Assembly (NCBI RefSeq): GCF_000003815.2
Contig: NC_049986.1
Coordinates: 10,997,900 to 11,019,941 of the forward strand
Length of the DNA stretch: 22,042 nucleotides
Origin: Branchiostoma floridae
Taxonomy: Eukaryota > Chordata > Leptocardii > Amphioxiformes > Branchiostomatidae
Reading direction: 5' to 3'
Shown: positions 1 to 9,570 of the stretch, piece after piece
Layout: every line of letters starts with the position of its first letter
Position numbering within the stretch: the stretch's first letter is position 1
Made by a program: the position numbers and the translations under genes
The notes under the pieces: generated by a model
Database searches by the model: none
Seen by the model: the letters and a program-made list of their open reading frames with translations, nothing else
What the model was told of the DNA's origin: nothing

Positions 1-174
1 AAAAGAGTAAAATAGTTTCAATTTTGGTGCCTGGCTTTTACATTCAAAATCTGTTCTTTGTATATTATTACTTCTTTCTAATATTATCGACATCATCACT
101 ATTTGAAGCTATTTCAACCTAAAATCTATGCCTATGAATTTGGCTCTTGTGGGTTAGTAGTAAACGCAGTGACT

Positions 175-519
175 TTAAGCTAAGGGCACAACCCTTCGTA
201 CGTGCAGTTTGCAAGTACGTTTTTTTGGGAGGCCACGTCCGCCACGTATTTCTGAAAACGTTCAGGCCGTACATACAGGGCAGGCGCGTCGCCCGTACCT
301 ACACGTACAGGGCGGAATCCACAGCCCGATGCCACACAAAGTTTTGCCTGCACGTAAAGTTCTACGGCATGTCTGTGTGCTCCAAAATCCGTCGGATTCC
401 CGACGAGTTCGTACGGAGGCGGTACTTACCACTTACGGATCCCAAATGATTGCCCACGTTTTGGCACGTAGACAGCACGTATAAATTTGGACATACGGCG
501 GGTTGTGCCCTTGGCTTAA
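175..519. mobile_element. MITE-like inverted-repeat element, copy 1
   Basis: The element is bounded by inverted repeats: the left end reads TTAAGCTAAGGGCACAACCC and the right end is its near-perfect reverse complement, ending GGGTTGTGCCCTTGGCTTAA. It is about 345 bp long, with an interior rich in CGTACG/ACGT words. A second copy in opposite orientation lies at 5160-5484; the two share, for example, the interior words around the GGCACGTAGACAGCACG segment. It has no coding capacity of its own: the short open frames across it exist because the interior is GC-rich. It looks like a non-autonomous DNA transposon. The family is not identified, and the target duplication is ambiguous because the termini are palindromic. 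Confidence 0.8.
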
Positions 520-675
520 CTGGGCTGTGTAAAGCAACCGTTTATGATAAATAAGCAACATAAAAGTTATATACAACTTGCTTGTTTATTAAGCCCTATT
601 ATAACGTGACATATGTGAAACTTCTTTAAGTATACCGGTATATCTTGATGAAGGTTGAACATCAAGTTGATAAGA

Positions 676-860
676 TATGCCAAAAAGCAGTTACTCAAGC
701 AATTGGATATGATTTTGGATACGGTCAGACGTTTTAACAAGCATCCACTAGTTTTCGTCAGTGTCACTGAAGAAAACTGTCTATATAGTGGATGCTAGTT
801 GAAACGTCTGACCGTATCCAAAGTCATATCCAGTTGCTTGAGTAACTGCTTTTCGGTATA
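676..860. repeat. Long palindrome (75-bp arms, ~35-bp loop)
   Basis: The left arm (676-750) and right arm (786-860) are reverse complements with only scattered mismatches. Both contain the words GGATACGGTCAGACGTTT and CAGTTACTCAAGCAA on one strand or the other. The loop (751-785) is itself built on the small palindrome TCAGTGTCACTGA. Each strand carries a CTGANGA word (plus strand 767-773, minus strand 755-761), followed by a short complementary stretch; on the plus strand a GAAAC word follows at 801-805. This layout resembles two head-to-head copies of a retroelement terminal segment. The hammerhead-ribozyme reading is inference. Confidence 0.8.
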
Positions 861-2706
861 CCGGAATATTTTGGAAGCTTACAACAAGGTCGTCAAGAAA
901 ATGTTCCCAAAATTTCCCTGTATGATTATGTAACGTTACTAGGCTAATAGTCAAGTGCTTTATGGTGTAAATTAAGATATTCTATCAACAGTGAGCTCTC
1001 ACCGTCGAACTGGAAAAGTCCAAATATGGAGATTATGAAAAATAAGTAGATTACAGTCCATTTCCTGGAGGAAAGGCTGACAATCAAGTACTCAGTGTAT
1101 AAAATACACTCAAGTGTATCAAGGGTGCGAAGGTTTGGAAGATATTGCTTTATAGCTAGCACTCATGCAGACAGGTAATGACTATTCCCAGACTATAGAC
1201 GTCAACAAGCGAGGGGGAGGGGGGTGAATGTCCTTGACGTCCTGATATATGATTATATGGCCACTTGAATGTGCTACGGTTGCTGCAATGCTAGTAGATG
1301 GATTACCTGTTCTGCATTCAGATTTCAGACAGGTGAAAACCCTGGGAAACCACCTTGAATGACATACTTACTTCAGGATGTGACTTCAATTCCTGCACAA
1401 GTCTCGTCTGCGGTCCGACAAAGTGGAACGACACCAATATATGCACAGTTTTGAAGAAAAAAAACTGACTTGTAGAAAAGTATCATGGCATCAATGCCGA
1501 TCCAATTAAGGAAATGTTAACCATCGTTCAGTTAAGTAAGAATACACACATTGTCAATAGTACTATTGGTTAAAATGGTTTCAGTTTCTGAACCTTTTAA
1601 CTCAAAATAATGTTGTGTTTTGGTCCGAGACAAATTGGCTTTTACCAGTTCCACCACAATGCGGACGTACCCGGAGTCCAAGTCCATGTCCACACAGATA
1701 CTAATAACGCAGATAATTCCTTAATTTGCAGAATTGATACAAAAGTGCCACAATGCTTTTAAGTGGTAAATGATTGCACTTTTAATATTGTGACCGGTTA
1801 AAGTTATTTAAAGTGTACCATAGATTATTTAGTTTTTTGAAGTCATTTACATAATCAGAATATTTCCTGGAGATATGAGGTCTAGGTTGTGCAAGGTTTC
1901 CGGAAAAGTGGAAATGACGCCAAGTTGTACCCAGAAAAAAAGGGAACTCTTCAGTTCAAGACAAACATCTTCCATATTACAGTTCTAACGAGAGTAAAAC
2001 GAGAGTTCCGGGCAACCTCATATACATACCTTAGTGAAGTAGATTTTAATATGTAAATGACTCATATAACTTATGCATGGTTATGCTCACCTTCATCTAA
2101 CTTACACATGTAAGAAGCTTAAAGGTTCGATCATTTATCCTCAAGCGTTTTTTTCTGTATTGTATGCAAATCAGTTCCTCATTTGCATGTTTGGTATCTG
2201 CACATTTGGACGGGTTGAATTTCAGTCGGAATTTATATGAACCCGGGACAAATAGTCACTATGACCTAACCTTAGGGGAACACCGAGTAATACCCTCCGG
2301 TATCCGGCAGTCCAGCTGGACAAAACTGTGGCTTAGTAGCTTGGTCCCGGCTACATCCCTGTAGGGGCAACGGTGCGATTTGGGACCTAAGCTGAACTTC
2401 TGTTAATCCGTCTTTCCTTTCTTCAGTTATCTCCTTTAGAGCATCTTAACAAAAACTCACATGCAGGTCAAAATTAACTGTTGTAGGCCCAATCTTACCT
2501 TTCTTTGTCATGACGTCAAAAGCTATCAAGACCATGTCATGACCACGACAAGAGATACATGGAAAAAGCAGCAAGAACTCTACATAAAAAAATTCTCTTT
2601 CCAATATCCAATAGTCACAATTTCAGCAGCTCAGTATAAGATTTTATATTTCAAATGTGTCGGATCATTCAGTTACAGCTTCATTTCAATTACTGCTTAT
2701 ATTGAA
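861..2706. other. Intergenic stretch with no supported gene
   Basis: This stretch is AT-rich and contains no protein-like reading frame, RNA gene or clear inverted repeat. The short open frames at 944-1162 (minus), 2164-2364 and 2461-2709 (plus) show no recognisable domain, no splice-site framing and a composition expected by chance. It is probably intergenic or decayed repeat sequence. Confidence 0.6.
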
Positions 2707-3155
2707 TAAGGTGAAAATGAGTACCTAGCTTCGGCTAGGGCCGTCCCTCGGATAGGACGTTAAATGGAGGTCCCCTGTATGGGGAGAGTCACACCCCATG
2801 CACGTTAAAGAACCCCCACACGTGCGATGGTGCAGTGTGAGATGGATAAAAAACATTCTGTCTGGAGTTGGTGATTCACTTAAAATCACCCGGATGGAGG
2901 CCTGGAGAACTTCCATACCGTATCAGCCACACGGTGATTTACATCATTCACCCGGACGGGAGACCTGGCGCATCCCCGTCTTGTAATTAGCCAGCGAAAG
3001 GATATGCCACCCCGTAAGGGTCGGTATATCCCCGCCGTGATATGTGCGAACATGTGTGTATGGCGGCTTTGAACATGTGTCCTTTGACACCTGTTCCGCC
3101 ATACCCTGCATTGTCATCGTATATTGAGAATCCTAATAAATAAATAAATAAATAG
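2707..3155 (+). mobile_element. SINE-type repeat, head-truncated, with (AATA)n tail
   Basis: It begins GGTGAAAATGAGTACCTAGC and shares this body segment with the element at 3879-4130, but lacks the tRNA-like head seen there. The body continues through a segment containing GCACGTTAAAGAACCC and ends in a short AATAAATAAATAAATAAAT run at about 3136-3154, as expected of a retroposed sequence. The open frames across it are incidental. The family name is not known to me from sequence alone. Confidence 0.6.
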
Positions 3156-3378
3156 ATATGGTTTGCACAATCATGGCTAGTCTTGGCTATTGACTTTCGG
3201 ACTGCCCGACGAAGCTAACGGAACCTCCAGTCAGTTACCTGCCGAAGTCAAAGAAGAATATGTGAAACAACAATAGTAAAATAACAAATCTCTATTGTTT
3301 CCTATACTTTACTCGGGTACCATACCCTACAATTTACACGTATCCTTGTGCACGCCAAGTTCTCTCTACATCTACATC

Positions 3379-3790
3379 GAATGAATGAATGAATTTTATT
3401 GCTCAACAATCGCACAGGGTACAATGTATGGCAACCAATGACAACTAATAGCTATACAGACAATAGTGCTAAGAGGCTACATACAAAATAACAACAAAAC
3501 ATTATCGATAACAGTACAGTTATGGATGATGAATCTGGTCTCGCATTTGGAATACATTATAAAGAAACTGGCCTACGTAGACGGATATATGAGATGAACA
3601 TGAGAGCAATACATGGAAAATATCGCTTTCTGCACCAGGGAGAGTGATGTGTGTTTTGGTTCTAATATTCTTAAACAATGTTTCTCTCTCTTTACTGTAG
3701 GTAGGATGAATACGGCGTCCACGAGTCCACCCAGCGTAGGTCAACGTTACTGCAGCCTACCATGTCTGCAATGTATTGTCAAGTCACAGA
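3379..3790 (-). mobile_element. Probable non-LTR retrotransposon 3' end (minus strand)
   Basis: At 3379-3394 the plus strand reads GAATGAATGAATGAAT, followed by TTTTATTG. On the minus strand this is an AATAAAA signal running into a short (ATTC)n tail. That is the typical 3' terminus of CR1/L2-type LINEs, whose tails are short microsatellite repeats rather than poly(A). The upstream 400 bp on the minus strand contains a 74-codon open frame with no recognisable motif. The left boundary is clear; the extent to about 3790 is a guess. Confidence 0.4.
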
Positions 3791-3878
3791 CTAATTGATT
3801 CTAAATTATTTTCTCCAGATCTAGTGTCCCATGTTTGGGTTTAGTGCTCCAGTTACATTATCAATTTCATTTGTTCAC

Positions 3879-4130
3879 ACAACTTCTTGGGTCGTGTGGC
3901 GCTGTCGGTAAAAATGTTCTGGGTTCGAATCCGTTGATGTGCCACCGATCTTGTGTCCAACGGAAAGGCACTTTACACGACTTTCCTCGCTTCATTCAGG
4001 TGAAAATGAGTACCTAGCTTCGGTTAGGGCTGCCCTTGCATGTGAGGTTAATTTGCGATCCCGTGTTATAATTAGAGAGCCATATCTCGAGCATTTAAAA
4101 GAACCCACCGCACTTATCGAAAAGAGTAGG
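3879..4130 (+). mobile_element. tRNA-derived SINE with A/B-box head
   Basis: The head carries an A-box-like stretch (GTGTGGCGCTGTCGGT, about 3895-3910) and a near-consensus B box, GGTTCGAATCC, at 3922-3932: an internal RNA polymerase III promoter derived from a tRNA gene. From about 4000 the body matches the element at 2707 (GGTGAAAATGAGTACCTAGC, then CTTCGGTTAGGGC against CTTCGGCTAGGGC). The two are therefore a full-headed and a head-truncated copy of one SINE family. The tRNA-like head cannot fold as a functional tRNA. Confidence 0.65.
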
Positions 4131-4148
4131 GGTCCTTCCCTGATGTGA

Positions 4149-4727
4149 GTGGATCAAATGAATACGTCGGAATATGCAGCTTGTACTGTTCAGTGCAAAC
4201 CTGATGTGTTAATGTGCCAAAAGTTAGGCGGTTTACCTGGTATGCAAAACAAACAAACGAAAACTTGCCAACTGCGTGCAACTATGTATAACATAACGCA
4301 AAGCACAGTGTTCATGGGGCGAGTAGGAAGAAACATGCATGCATCTCTCATTAATAGGGCATTTACACTGAAGCCGATTTTTAGCAGGAATCAAGCAGAA
4401 CCAGCCGGAATAAAGCATTTGCAAAATTTGTGCCACATTCAGGTGGGAATTCCAAATGGACCTTATATTCCCTTCACACGTGGAGGATTGAGCCAAAATG
4501 CCGTCAGAATGAACATTCTTTTCTATTCCTCGGAATTCGTAGGGTATTCTAAAAATTCTAACAGCATTCCACATATTCCAAAAATAGTTACTCAAGCAAC
4601 TGGATATGGTTTTAGAGCATATAGAGGATATAGAGCAAAGAAAGCAATCAACAAAGAACCACAGAAGGTAAGTGTAGCATTTTTCATGGATGTTTTGAAA
4701 TTACCCGTCATCTTTAAATTTTTGTAG
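4149..4727 (+). other. 192-codon open frame, probably not a gene
   Basis: The frame is open for 192 codons from an ATG at 4149. Its translation shows no domain, signal peptide or repeat that I recognise, and the opposite strand is open for 120 codons over the same bases. Repeated GGAAT/ATTCC words in short inverted arrangements at 4390-4590 suggest repeat-derived sequence. A small exon cannot be excluded, since CAG/GTAAGT-like junctions occur nearby (GAAGGTAAGT at about 4665). I list it because it is the second longest frame here. Confidence 0.25.
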
Positions 4728-4767
4728 AGCTTTCTGTCACTGATTAAGTCACATTTATCTTATAATA

Positions 4768-5115
4768 ATTAGGGGATGTTGATTTGGTTATATGGATGAA
4801 ACTGAGAAACTCAAAACTGACGTTTATTGGCCCAAAAAATGCGATCTTTGGGCAATAAACATAGTCAGAATGGTCGAACGATGACATGGCACACAAAATA
4901 TGTTATGACGAACATTTTGTTTTTTTCATTTCCATTCTTTCGCATTTTCGACCATGGTTTTGACGGGGACATGTTTTAAAGTTAGTGTACGTTTTCCAAT
5001 GTTTTTTTTTGTAGCAATTTGCTTTGTAAGAATTTCAAAATGGTTCCATTTTTCCACGGCTAAAACATTGACGCGTGCGAGGATGGCATCCATACATTAA
5101 ATCAACATGGCCTTA
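4768..5115. mobile_element. MITE-like element, TIR family B, short copy
   Basis: The left end reads GGGGATGTTGATTTGGTTATATGGATG and the right end is its inverted counterpart (CCATACATTAAATCAACATGGCC). The same inverted ends bound a larger element at 20116-20884. The interior holds a hairpin at about 4821-4860 (GTTTATTGGCCC pairing with GGGCAATAAAC) and no coding sequence. It is a non-autonomous DNA-transposon-like element of about 348 bp. Confidence 0.65.
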
Positions 5116-5159
5116 GATGGTGAAACAAGTCCTCAAGCTGACATTTCGATAATCACATG

Positions 5160-5484
5160 TAAAGCTAAGGGCACAATCCGCCGTACGCGCAAATACGTGC
5201 TGTCTACGTGCCAAAACGTGGGCAATATTTTGGGTTCCGTAAGTGGTAAGTACCGCCTCCGTACGAACTCGTATGGAATCCGGCGGATTTTGGAGCACTC
5301 AGACACGCCGTAGAACTTTACGTGAAGGGAAAACTTTGTGTGCCATCGGGCTGCAAATTCTCCCCCGTACGTTTTCAGTGAACGTTTTCAGAAACACAAG
5401 GCGGACGTGGCCTCCCCCCCCCCCCAAAAAAAAACCCCACGTACGGACAAATTGCACGTACGGCGGGTTGTACCCTTAGCTTTA
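5160..5484. mobile_element. MITE-like inverted-repeat element, copy 2
   Basis: This is the second copy of the element at 175-519, in inverse orientation. It starts TAAAGCTAAGGGCACAATCC and ends with the reverse complement (GGGTTGTACCCTTAGCTTTA). Interior blocks match the reverse complement of copy 1, including the CGTACGAACTCGTA and CCAAAACGTGGGCAAT segments. A C/A homopolymer run at 5414-5435 is private to this copy. Confidence 0.8.
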
Positions 5485-6270
5485 CCTTTGTCATGACAAG
5501 AATGATCGGTTTACTTTGCACTGCAGATAGGTTGCGATGCTTACAATACATTACCAAACGTAAAGGACTCACGTACATAGCAACATTTGTTGCCGCTGTC
5601 TCACTACTGTTTATTGATATCTACTTGGGGTGAAAAATATGTCTTTAGCCTCATCAAAAAATGAAATGCAAACCGCAAATTTGGAGCATGGATATAAAAT
5701 ATTAAGTTGTTTTTTTTCAATGTACACCGAAATTGAAGTGAAGACCTGAGGCGTGTGGGTCAATTTGCTCGGCTAAAAATCAGACTTCATCTCGTTAGAA
5801 AACATTTCGATAAAGTTGGATATTTGTGGCAGTATGCATTTGACTTGCACATTGCACCCTTGTTTTCCTTACCATTTTTTCTACTGAAGTTCAAAGGGAC
5901 GTTGACTAGAAAGCAAAGACCACACTGATTTGCAATTAGGTGGATATTGATAAAATGCTTAATACTATGCAGCTGTCATTTGAAATTTGAGTGGACTTTC
6001 AAACAATGTTCTAATATACAGTACCTTACCTTTGCGACTTCAATTATGACACCTAGCTGCGGTGCAACTTGAACTAGTCATTTTTGCCCAAAGATGACAT
6101 ATGGACAAAATACTCTGTTGTCCAGTACCAACTTGATTCAAGTTTTCATAAAAGAAATGCATATCGCACACTGCAGATAGAGATTCCAGAGCATTCATCC
6201 AGCCGAACAGCATACCAGGTCCAGTTTCAGCCTTCGAAGTTAGATCAGAACAGATAACAGTAAGGCAACC
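5485..6270 (+). other. 5' flank and presumptive promoter of the LRR gene
   Basis: This is AT-rich non-coding sequence upstream of the LRR receptor start. The only core-promoter-like word I can point to is a weak A/T-rich TCATAAAAGA at about 6145-6154, roughly 120 bp before the start codon. There is no obvious repeat. The 85-codon minus-strand frame (6040-6297) is a shadow with no protein-like features. The transcription start cannot be placed from sequence alone. Confidence 0.4.
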
Positions 6271-8493
6271 ATGCATCGAAACGTGGCTTTTCGTCAAGAA
6301 AATTACTCTCTAAGAACGGGATTCGCTGTGCTTTTATCGTTGCTTTTGGTACCCGCTTGTTTGCCTTCTGATGCTACTTGTCCCGTTCAGTGTAGAATGG
6401 CAAACCAGTCTGATTACGTCAGATTGAAGTATTTCGTGGCTCCAGCAAAATCGATCCCCTCGCTTGCATGGATCCACATGTGCGAGTGTGTAAACAGAAC
6501 TGTTGCCACAAGCACCTCAGGTCTCCCTCAGCTAATAGCACATGTGGTTGATACTGCAGTGGTTGGATATCCAGTGGTTGATGGGACGTCTATCGGCAAA
6601 AACTCTGGGGGCAGTAACAGTAAATCCTCCATAGAAGGGAATGCTCTGGCCAATACATTTATCGACCTCTGGCTTGTGCTCCTAGACTTTAATAGTTTAA
6701 CTCATGTCAAGCAGACCTGGTTCTCTGGGTTGAAAAATCTTCGTGTGGTAACCTTGTCTAATAATAAGATAGCAAGGATGGATGCAGGGTGTTTTATGGA
6801 CCTGGGTTTGCTTGAAGTATTACACTTGCAGAATAATCATCTTCAAACTATAGACCCCGGGTGGTTCACAGGGCTTTATAACCTTAAAGAGTTCTACTTA
6901 GAACTTAACAACATTGTGGCCATTCCCCCTGGTGTATTCCAGCACCTCGTAGGTGACATTAACGGTTTGTATCTGGGTGAGAAATTGCCGTTTCTTGACG
7001 GAGAATCGTTCTGGGGCCTTAGAAATGTAAGAATGTTACGCGTTCTTGGCACGAGGCCGGTTTTGTTTCATGGCACAATGGTACGTCAGGAGGCTTGGAG
7101 CATTTTTCTCCGCAACCATGGAAATGAGTGTGGGTCTCATCACATCAGAAGGCAAGACGTGTCAGTTAATGTCGCCAACCGCCTCCTCTGTATCACCCAC
7201 GACCCTTTCAACGGTGAGCAGACTTTGGGGTGGACCTTAGCGTTATCAAATGCAAGTGACCCGAGGCATGCTACAACCCCATGCGGCTTGCGAGCCATAC
7301 ACATGTCAAAGATCAACACGACGTCACGTTTTACTGTCCTGATGAAGACTGGATCTTCCGATCAAAACGTTCCAAGCGATGACAATGCTAGGTGTAGACA
7401 GGGGTGGGGACATAACGGTGGCCTGGTGGTGGCTTTACGGGGTGGGTTACGTCTACGCTTGGCTATATCATGGGAAAACAACGCAACAATGAGAGCTCTT
7501 GTCGTAACATCTGATCGCACGACACAGAATACAACCACAAATAGCTCAGCTGCTGAAAGAAAGTACTTGAATAACATTTCCTCCCAAAACGATGAAAATA
7601 TAACTTGCTACATACTCAACGAAATCAACAGCAGTCGACTTGTGGTCAACGTAACCCAAAACCAAATGAAATACAATAAAACATGTTTAGATAGTAGCAA
7701 CTGCCCAGCATCCCATCGGACACCAGTACTGAAGAACCAGACCCGGGTAGTGTTGATGTCACAACACCAGACGACTTTGTCACCGATACCTACACCACAG
7801 GACAGTACACTCATATTCATTAGGTCTGGCAAAGACGACAACACACAACCCCTCATCCCCATACACATGTACATCGCTGCTGTCGTTCTGATCGCTCTGT
7901 TATCATGTCTAGTTATGATCCTCGGCGCTGCGATACTGAAGCGATCGTTTCTCTCGAAGAAGCAGGCAGTTCAAGACCGCAAAGCACTGCCTGCTTGTGG
8001 GCGGGCAAGGTCTTCTTCTCTCCCCGCCATTTCTCACACACACAACGGCGTGTCGCAGAGCAAACTTGTATCTTGTAGATCTCTGCCTATTGATCTGGAT
8101 TCAATCAAACCCAACAACTGCGAGATCCCAAATGACTCTGCCCTGCCCTCCATCGAATCGACATACTGCTATATCCCAGAGAGCGTTGATGACGCGCCGT
8201 TACCATACTACGGCATCGCTGTAGATTTGAGGCTTCCATCAGCCGGCGTGGAACGGGAGAATCGCAATATCTACCACGGCAGCCGGGCCGGGTCTTCCTG
8301 CCTTCTAGAATCAACAGCAAGCCGACGTACTTACATGTACGGAAGTTCTAAATTCCATCGTGTAACGTTCTATGGAAATGTAGGAAATAGCACCCACGGT
8401 GACCATCATGGTAGCTTCGGCAGAAGTTTCCGCAATAATGTTAACCCAACATATCACCAACAATGTATGGAAGATCGGGATGCGAAGATGTAG
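6271..8493 (+). CDS. Single-exon type I transmembrane leucine-rich-repeat receptor-like protein
   Basis: It encodes a 740-residue cell-surface protein, complete from ATG to TAG in one exon. The start ATG has an A at -3, and a hydrophobic signal peptide follows (residues ~17-33). Cys pairs at 37/41 and 71/73 suggest an N-terminal LRR cap. Leucine-rich repeats with a regular 24-residue period run from about 130 to 226, with a possible fifth to 250; examples are LRVVTLSNNKI and LEVLHLQNNHL. The region 260-525 is not recognised; it has paired Cys (287, 307, 338, 375) and about a dozen N-glycosylation sequons. A transmembrane helix (~534-556, ending before KRSFLSKK) precedes a ~184-residue cytoplasmic tail with many tyrosines and an ITAM-like pair, Y632-C-Y-I and Y646-Y-G-I. 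LRR ectodomains usually bind proteins or microbial ligands; the ligand here is unknown. Intronless organisation suggests a retrogene-type family. No TIR, Ig or kinase domain is seen. Confidence 0.9.
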   Translation: MHRNVAFRQENYSLRTGFAVLLSLLLVPACLPSDATCPVQCRMANQSDYVRLKYFVAPAKSIPSLAWIHMCECVNRTVATSTSGLPQLIAHVVDTAVVGYPVVDGTSIGKNSGGSNSKSSIEGNALANTFIDLWLVLLDFNSLTHVKQTWFSGLKNLRVVTLSNNKIARMDAGCFMDLGLLEVLHLQNNHLQTIDPGWFTGLYNLKEFYLELNNIVAIPPGVFQHLVGDINGLYLGEKLPFLDGESFWGLRNVRMLRVLGTRPVLFHGTMVRQEAWSIFLRNHGNECGSHHIRRQDVSVNVANRLLCITHDPFNGEQTLGWTLALSNASDPRHATTPCGLRAIHMSKINTTSRFTVLMKTGSSDQNVPSDDNARCRQGWGHNGGLVVALRGGLRLRLAISWENNATMRALVVTSDRTTQNTTTNSSAAERKYLNNISSQNDENITCYILNEINSSRLVVNVTQNQMKYNKTCLDSSNCPASHRTPVLKNQTRVVLMSQHQTTLSPIPTPQDSTLIFIRSGKDDNTQPLIPIHMYIAAVVLIALLSCLVMILGAAILKRSFLSKKQAVQDRKALPACGRARSSSLPAISHTHNGVSQSKLVSCRSLPIDLDSIKPNNCEIPNDSALPSIESTYCYIPESVDDAPLPYYGIAVDLRLPSAGVERENRNIYHGSRAGSSCLLESTASRRTYMYGSSKFHRVTFYGNVGNSTHGDHHGSFGRSFRNNVNPTYHQQCMEDRDAKM

Positions 8494-8618
8494 CGTTTGA
8501 TGGAAATGTAGAAAATAGCGCACATTGCTATACCGTGATGTAGTAACCTGACAGAATTTCTAACAATTTCAAGTCAACGTCTAGCCGACATGCAACTCTC
8601 TAAGGAAAATCGGAATGC
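8366..8618 (+). repeat. ~128-bp imperfect tandem duplication across the LRR stop codon
   Basis: The segment starting ATGGAAATGTAGGAAATAGC at 8372 recurs as ATGGAAATGTAGAAAATAGC at 8500. Further matched blocks follow: CAGAAGTTTCC against CAGAATTTCT, and GGAAGATCGGGATGC at 8469 against GGAAAATCGGAATGC at 8604. The first copy is coding (the last ~40 residues of the LRR protein). The second copy lies in the 3' UTR and is read in a different frame, with stops. Confidence 0.7.
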
Positions 8619-8721
8619 CATCGGGACAAATAAGTTGCCATGGGAGTTCAGTCAGTTTTTTTGCAGTCTATAGCTATCCAGCTATCACCGAATGATCTAA
8701 TATTCCATCTCTGTTCTTAGT

Positions 8722-8727
8722 AATAAA
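8722..8727 (+). promoter_or_regulatory. Poly(A) signal of the LRR gene
   Basis: AATAAA lies 229 bp after the LRR stop codon and is the first canonical hexamer downstream of it on the plus strand. It faces a minus-strand AATAAA 40 bp away. Confidence 0.6.
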
Positions 8728-8766
8728 AAAAAAACAGTTCACCATATAGATACGCTTCATAGTCGT

Positions 8767-8772
8767 TTTATT
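8767..8772 (-). promoter_or_regulatory. Poly(A) signal of the NIDO-lectin gene
   Basis: TTTATT on the plus strand is AATAAA on the minus strand, about 480 bp downstream of the lectin stop codon. A weaker ATTAAA occurs nearer the stop at about 8928. Usage is not proven. Confidence 0.5.
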
Positions 8773-9252
8773 GTAAGTTATCAAGAATCGTTGAGTTTGA
8801 GGAGTATATGGTGTAAACAACAAGGAAATGACATTGCTGGAGATGCGTTTTGCTGTCGTTTATAATCTGACCTTTTGTTCCTATCAGTTGACAGTCTTGA
8901 ACTCGGCTTCTGTGGTGTAACCCGACGTTTAATTCAATTACTTAGCGTCAACAATCAAAATCTTAAGGTCCGATCTTGGATTTTTTTAAATGTTCAATAA
9001 TATGAGAAGGGTGTACATCTAGCACAGATGTCTGTAGTCTGTGAGCACAACTATTACCATTGAATATAATCAGGCAATTATAGATTACACTTTGATGCCA
9101 TTAGTGTCAGAAACACTTTAACGAATGATAATATGGTAATGATATAGTAGCGGTTTGACTTAGGATAACAGAGTGGCTTCATGCCCATCAAATAGTTGCA
9201 ATATCAAGTCGTTTTGCATCTTAACGCTTTGATATTGATGGAGGTGAGAGAG

Positions 9253-9370
9253 CTAAGGGCATGTCGGTATTTCTGCATCCGTAACGCAGATGCTCTTCTT
9301 TTTGTCGTCACAGCCTTTAATGGACCACTTCCCATTGTATCCCCTGCTGATGTAGACACAATTACGGGTC
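9253..9370 (-). CDS. NIDO-lectin exon G: C-terminal CTLD segment and stop
   Basis: It is 118 bp, entering in phase 2, with acceptor TTATTTTCCAG; it ends CCT TAG (stop 9255-9253). It encodes [19 protein letters not shown], then KKKSICVTD: canonical cysteines 2, 3 and 4 of the lectin fold. The WND of calcium-binding lectins is replaced by WSI. A short tail ending TCP follows the domain, so no transmembrane segment comes after it. The phase fit with exon F supports the assignment, although no uninterrupted long frame marks this exon. Confidence 0.85.
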
Positions 9371-9513
9371 CTGGAAAATAAATTAAGCAAATCTAAAGTA
9401 AGAGTTGGTGGAATAAAGTTCTTATTCATGGACTGTTAAAATAGCATCACATTTGAATATGTGAGTGTGCCTGTACAAGAGTTAGTGTGAGTGAATAAGT
9501 GTTTGTGTGTAAT

Positions 9514-9570
<57 letters not shown>

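Noticed and set aside
3915-3940. tRNA gene at the GGTTCGAATCC box
   Set aside because: There is no cloverleaf, and the body downstream is shared with the 2707 repeat, so it is a SINE.
4149-4727. 192-codon plus-strand frame and the 120-codon minus-strand frame over it as a gene
   Set aside because: No domain, no signal peptide, both strands open at once and repeat-like GGAAT/ATTCC words. It is kept only as a low-confidence open frame.
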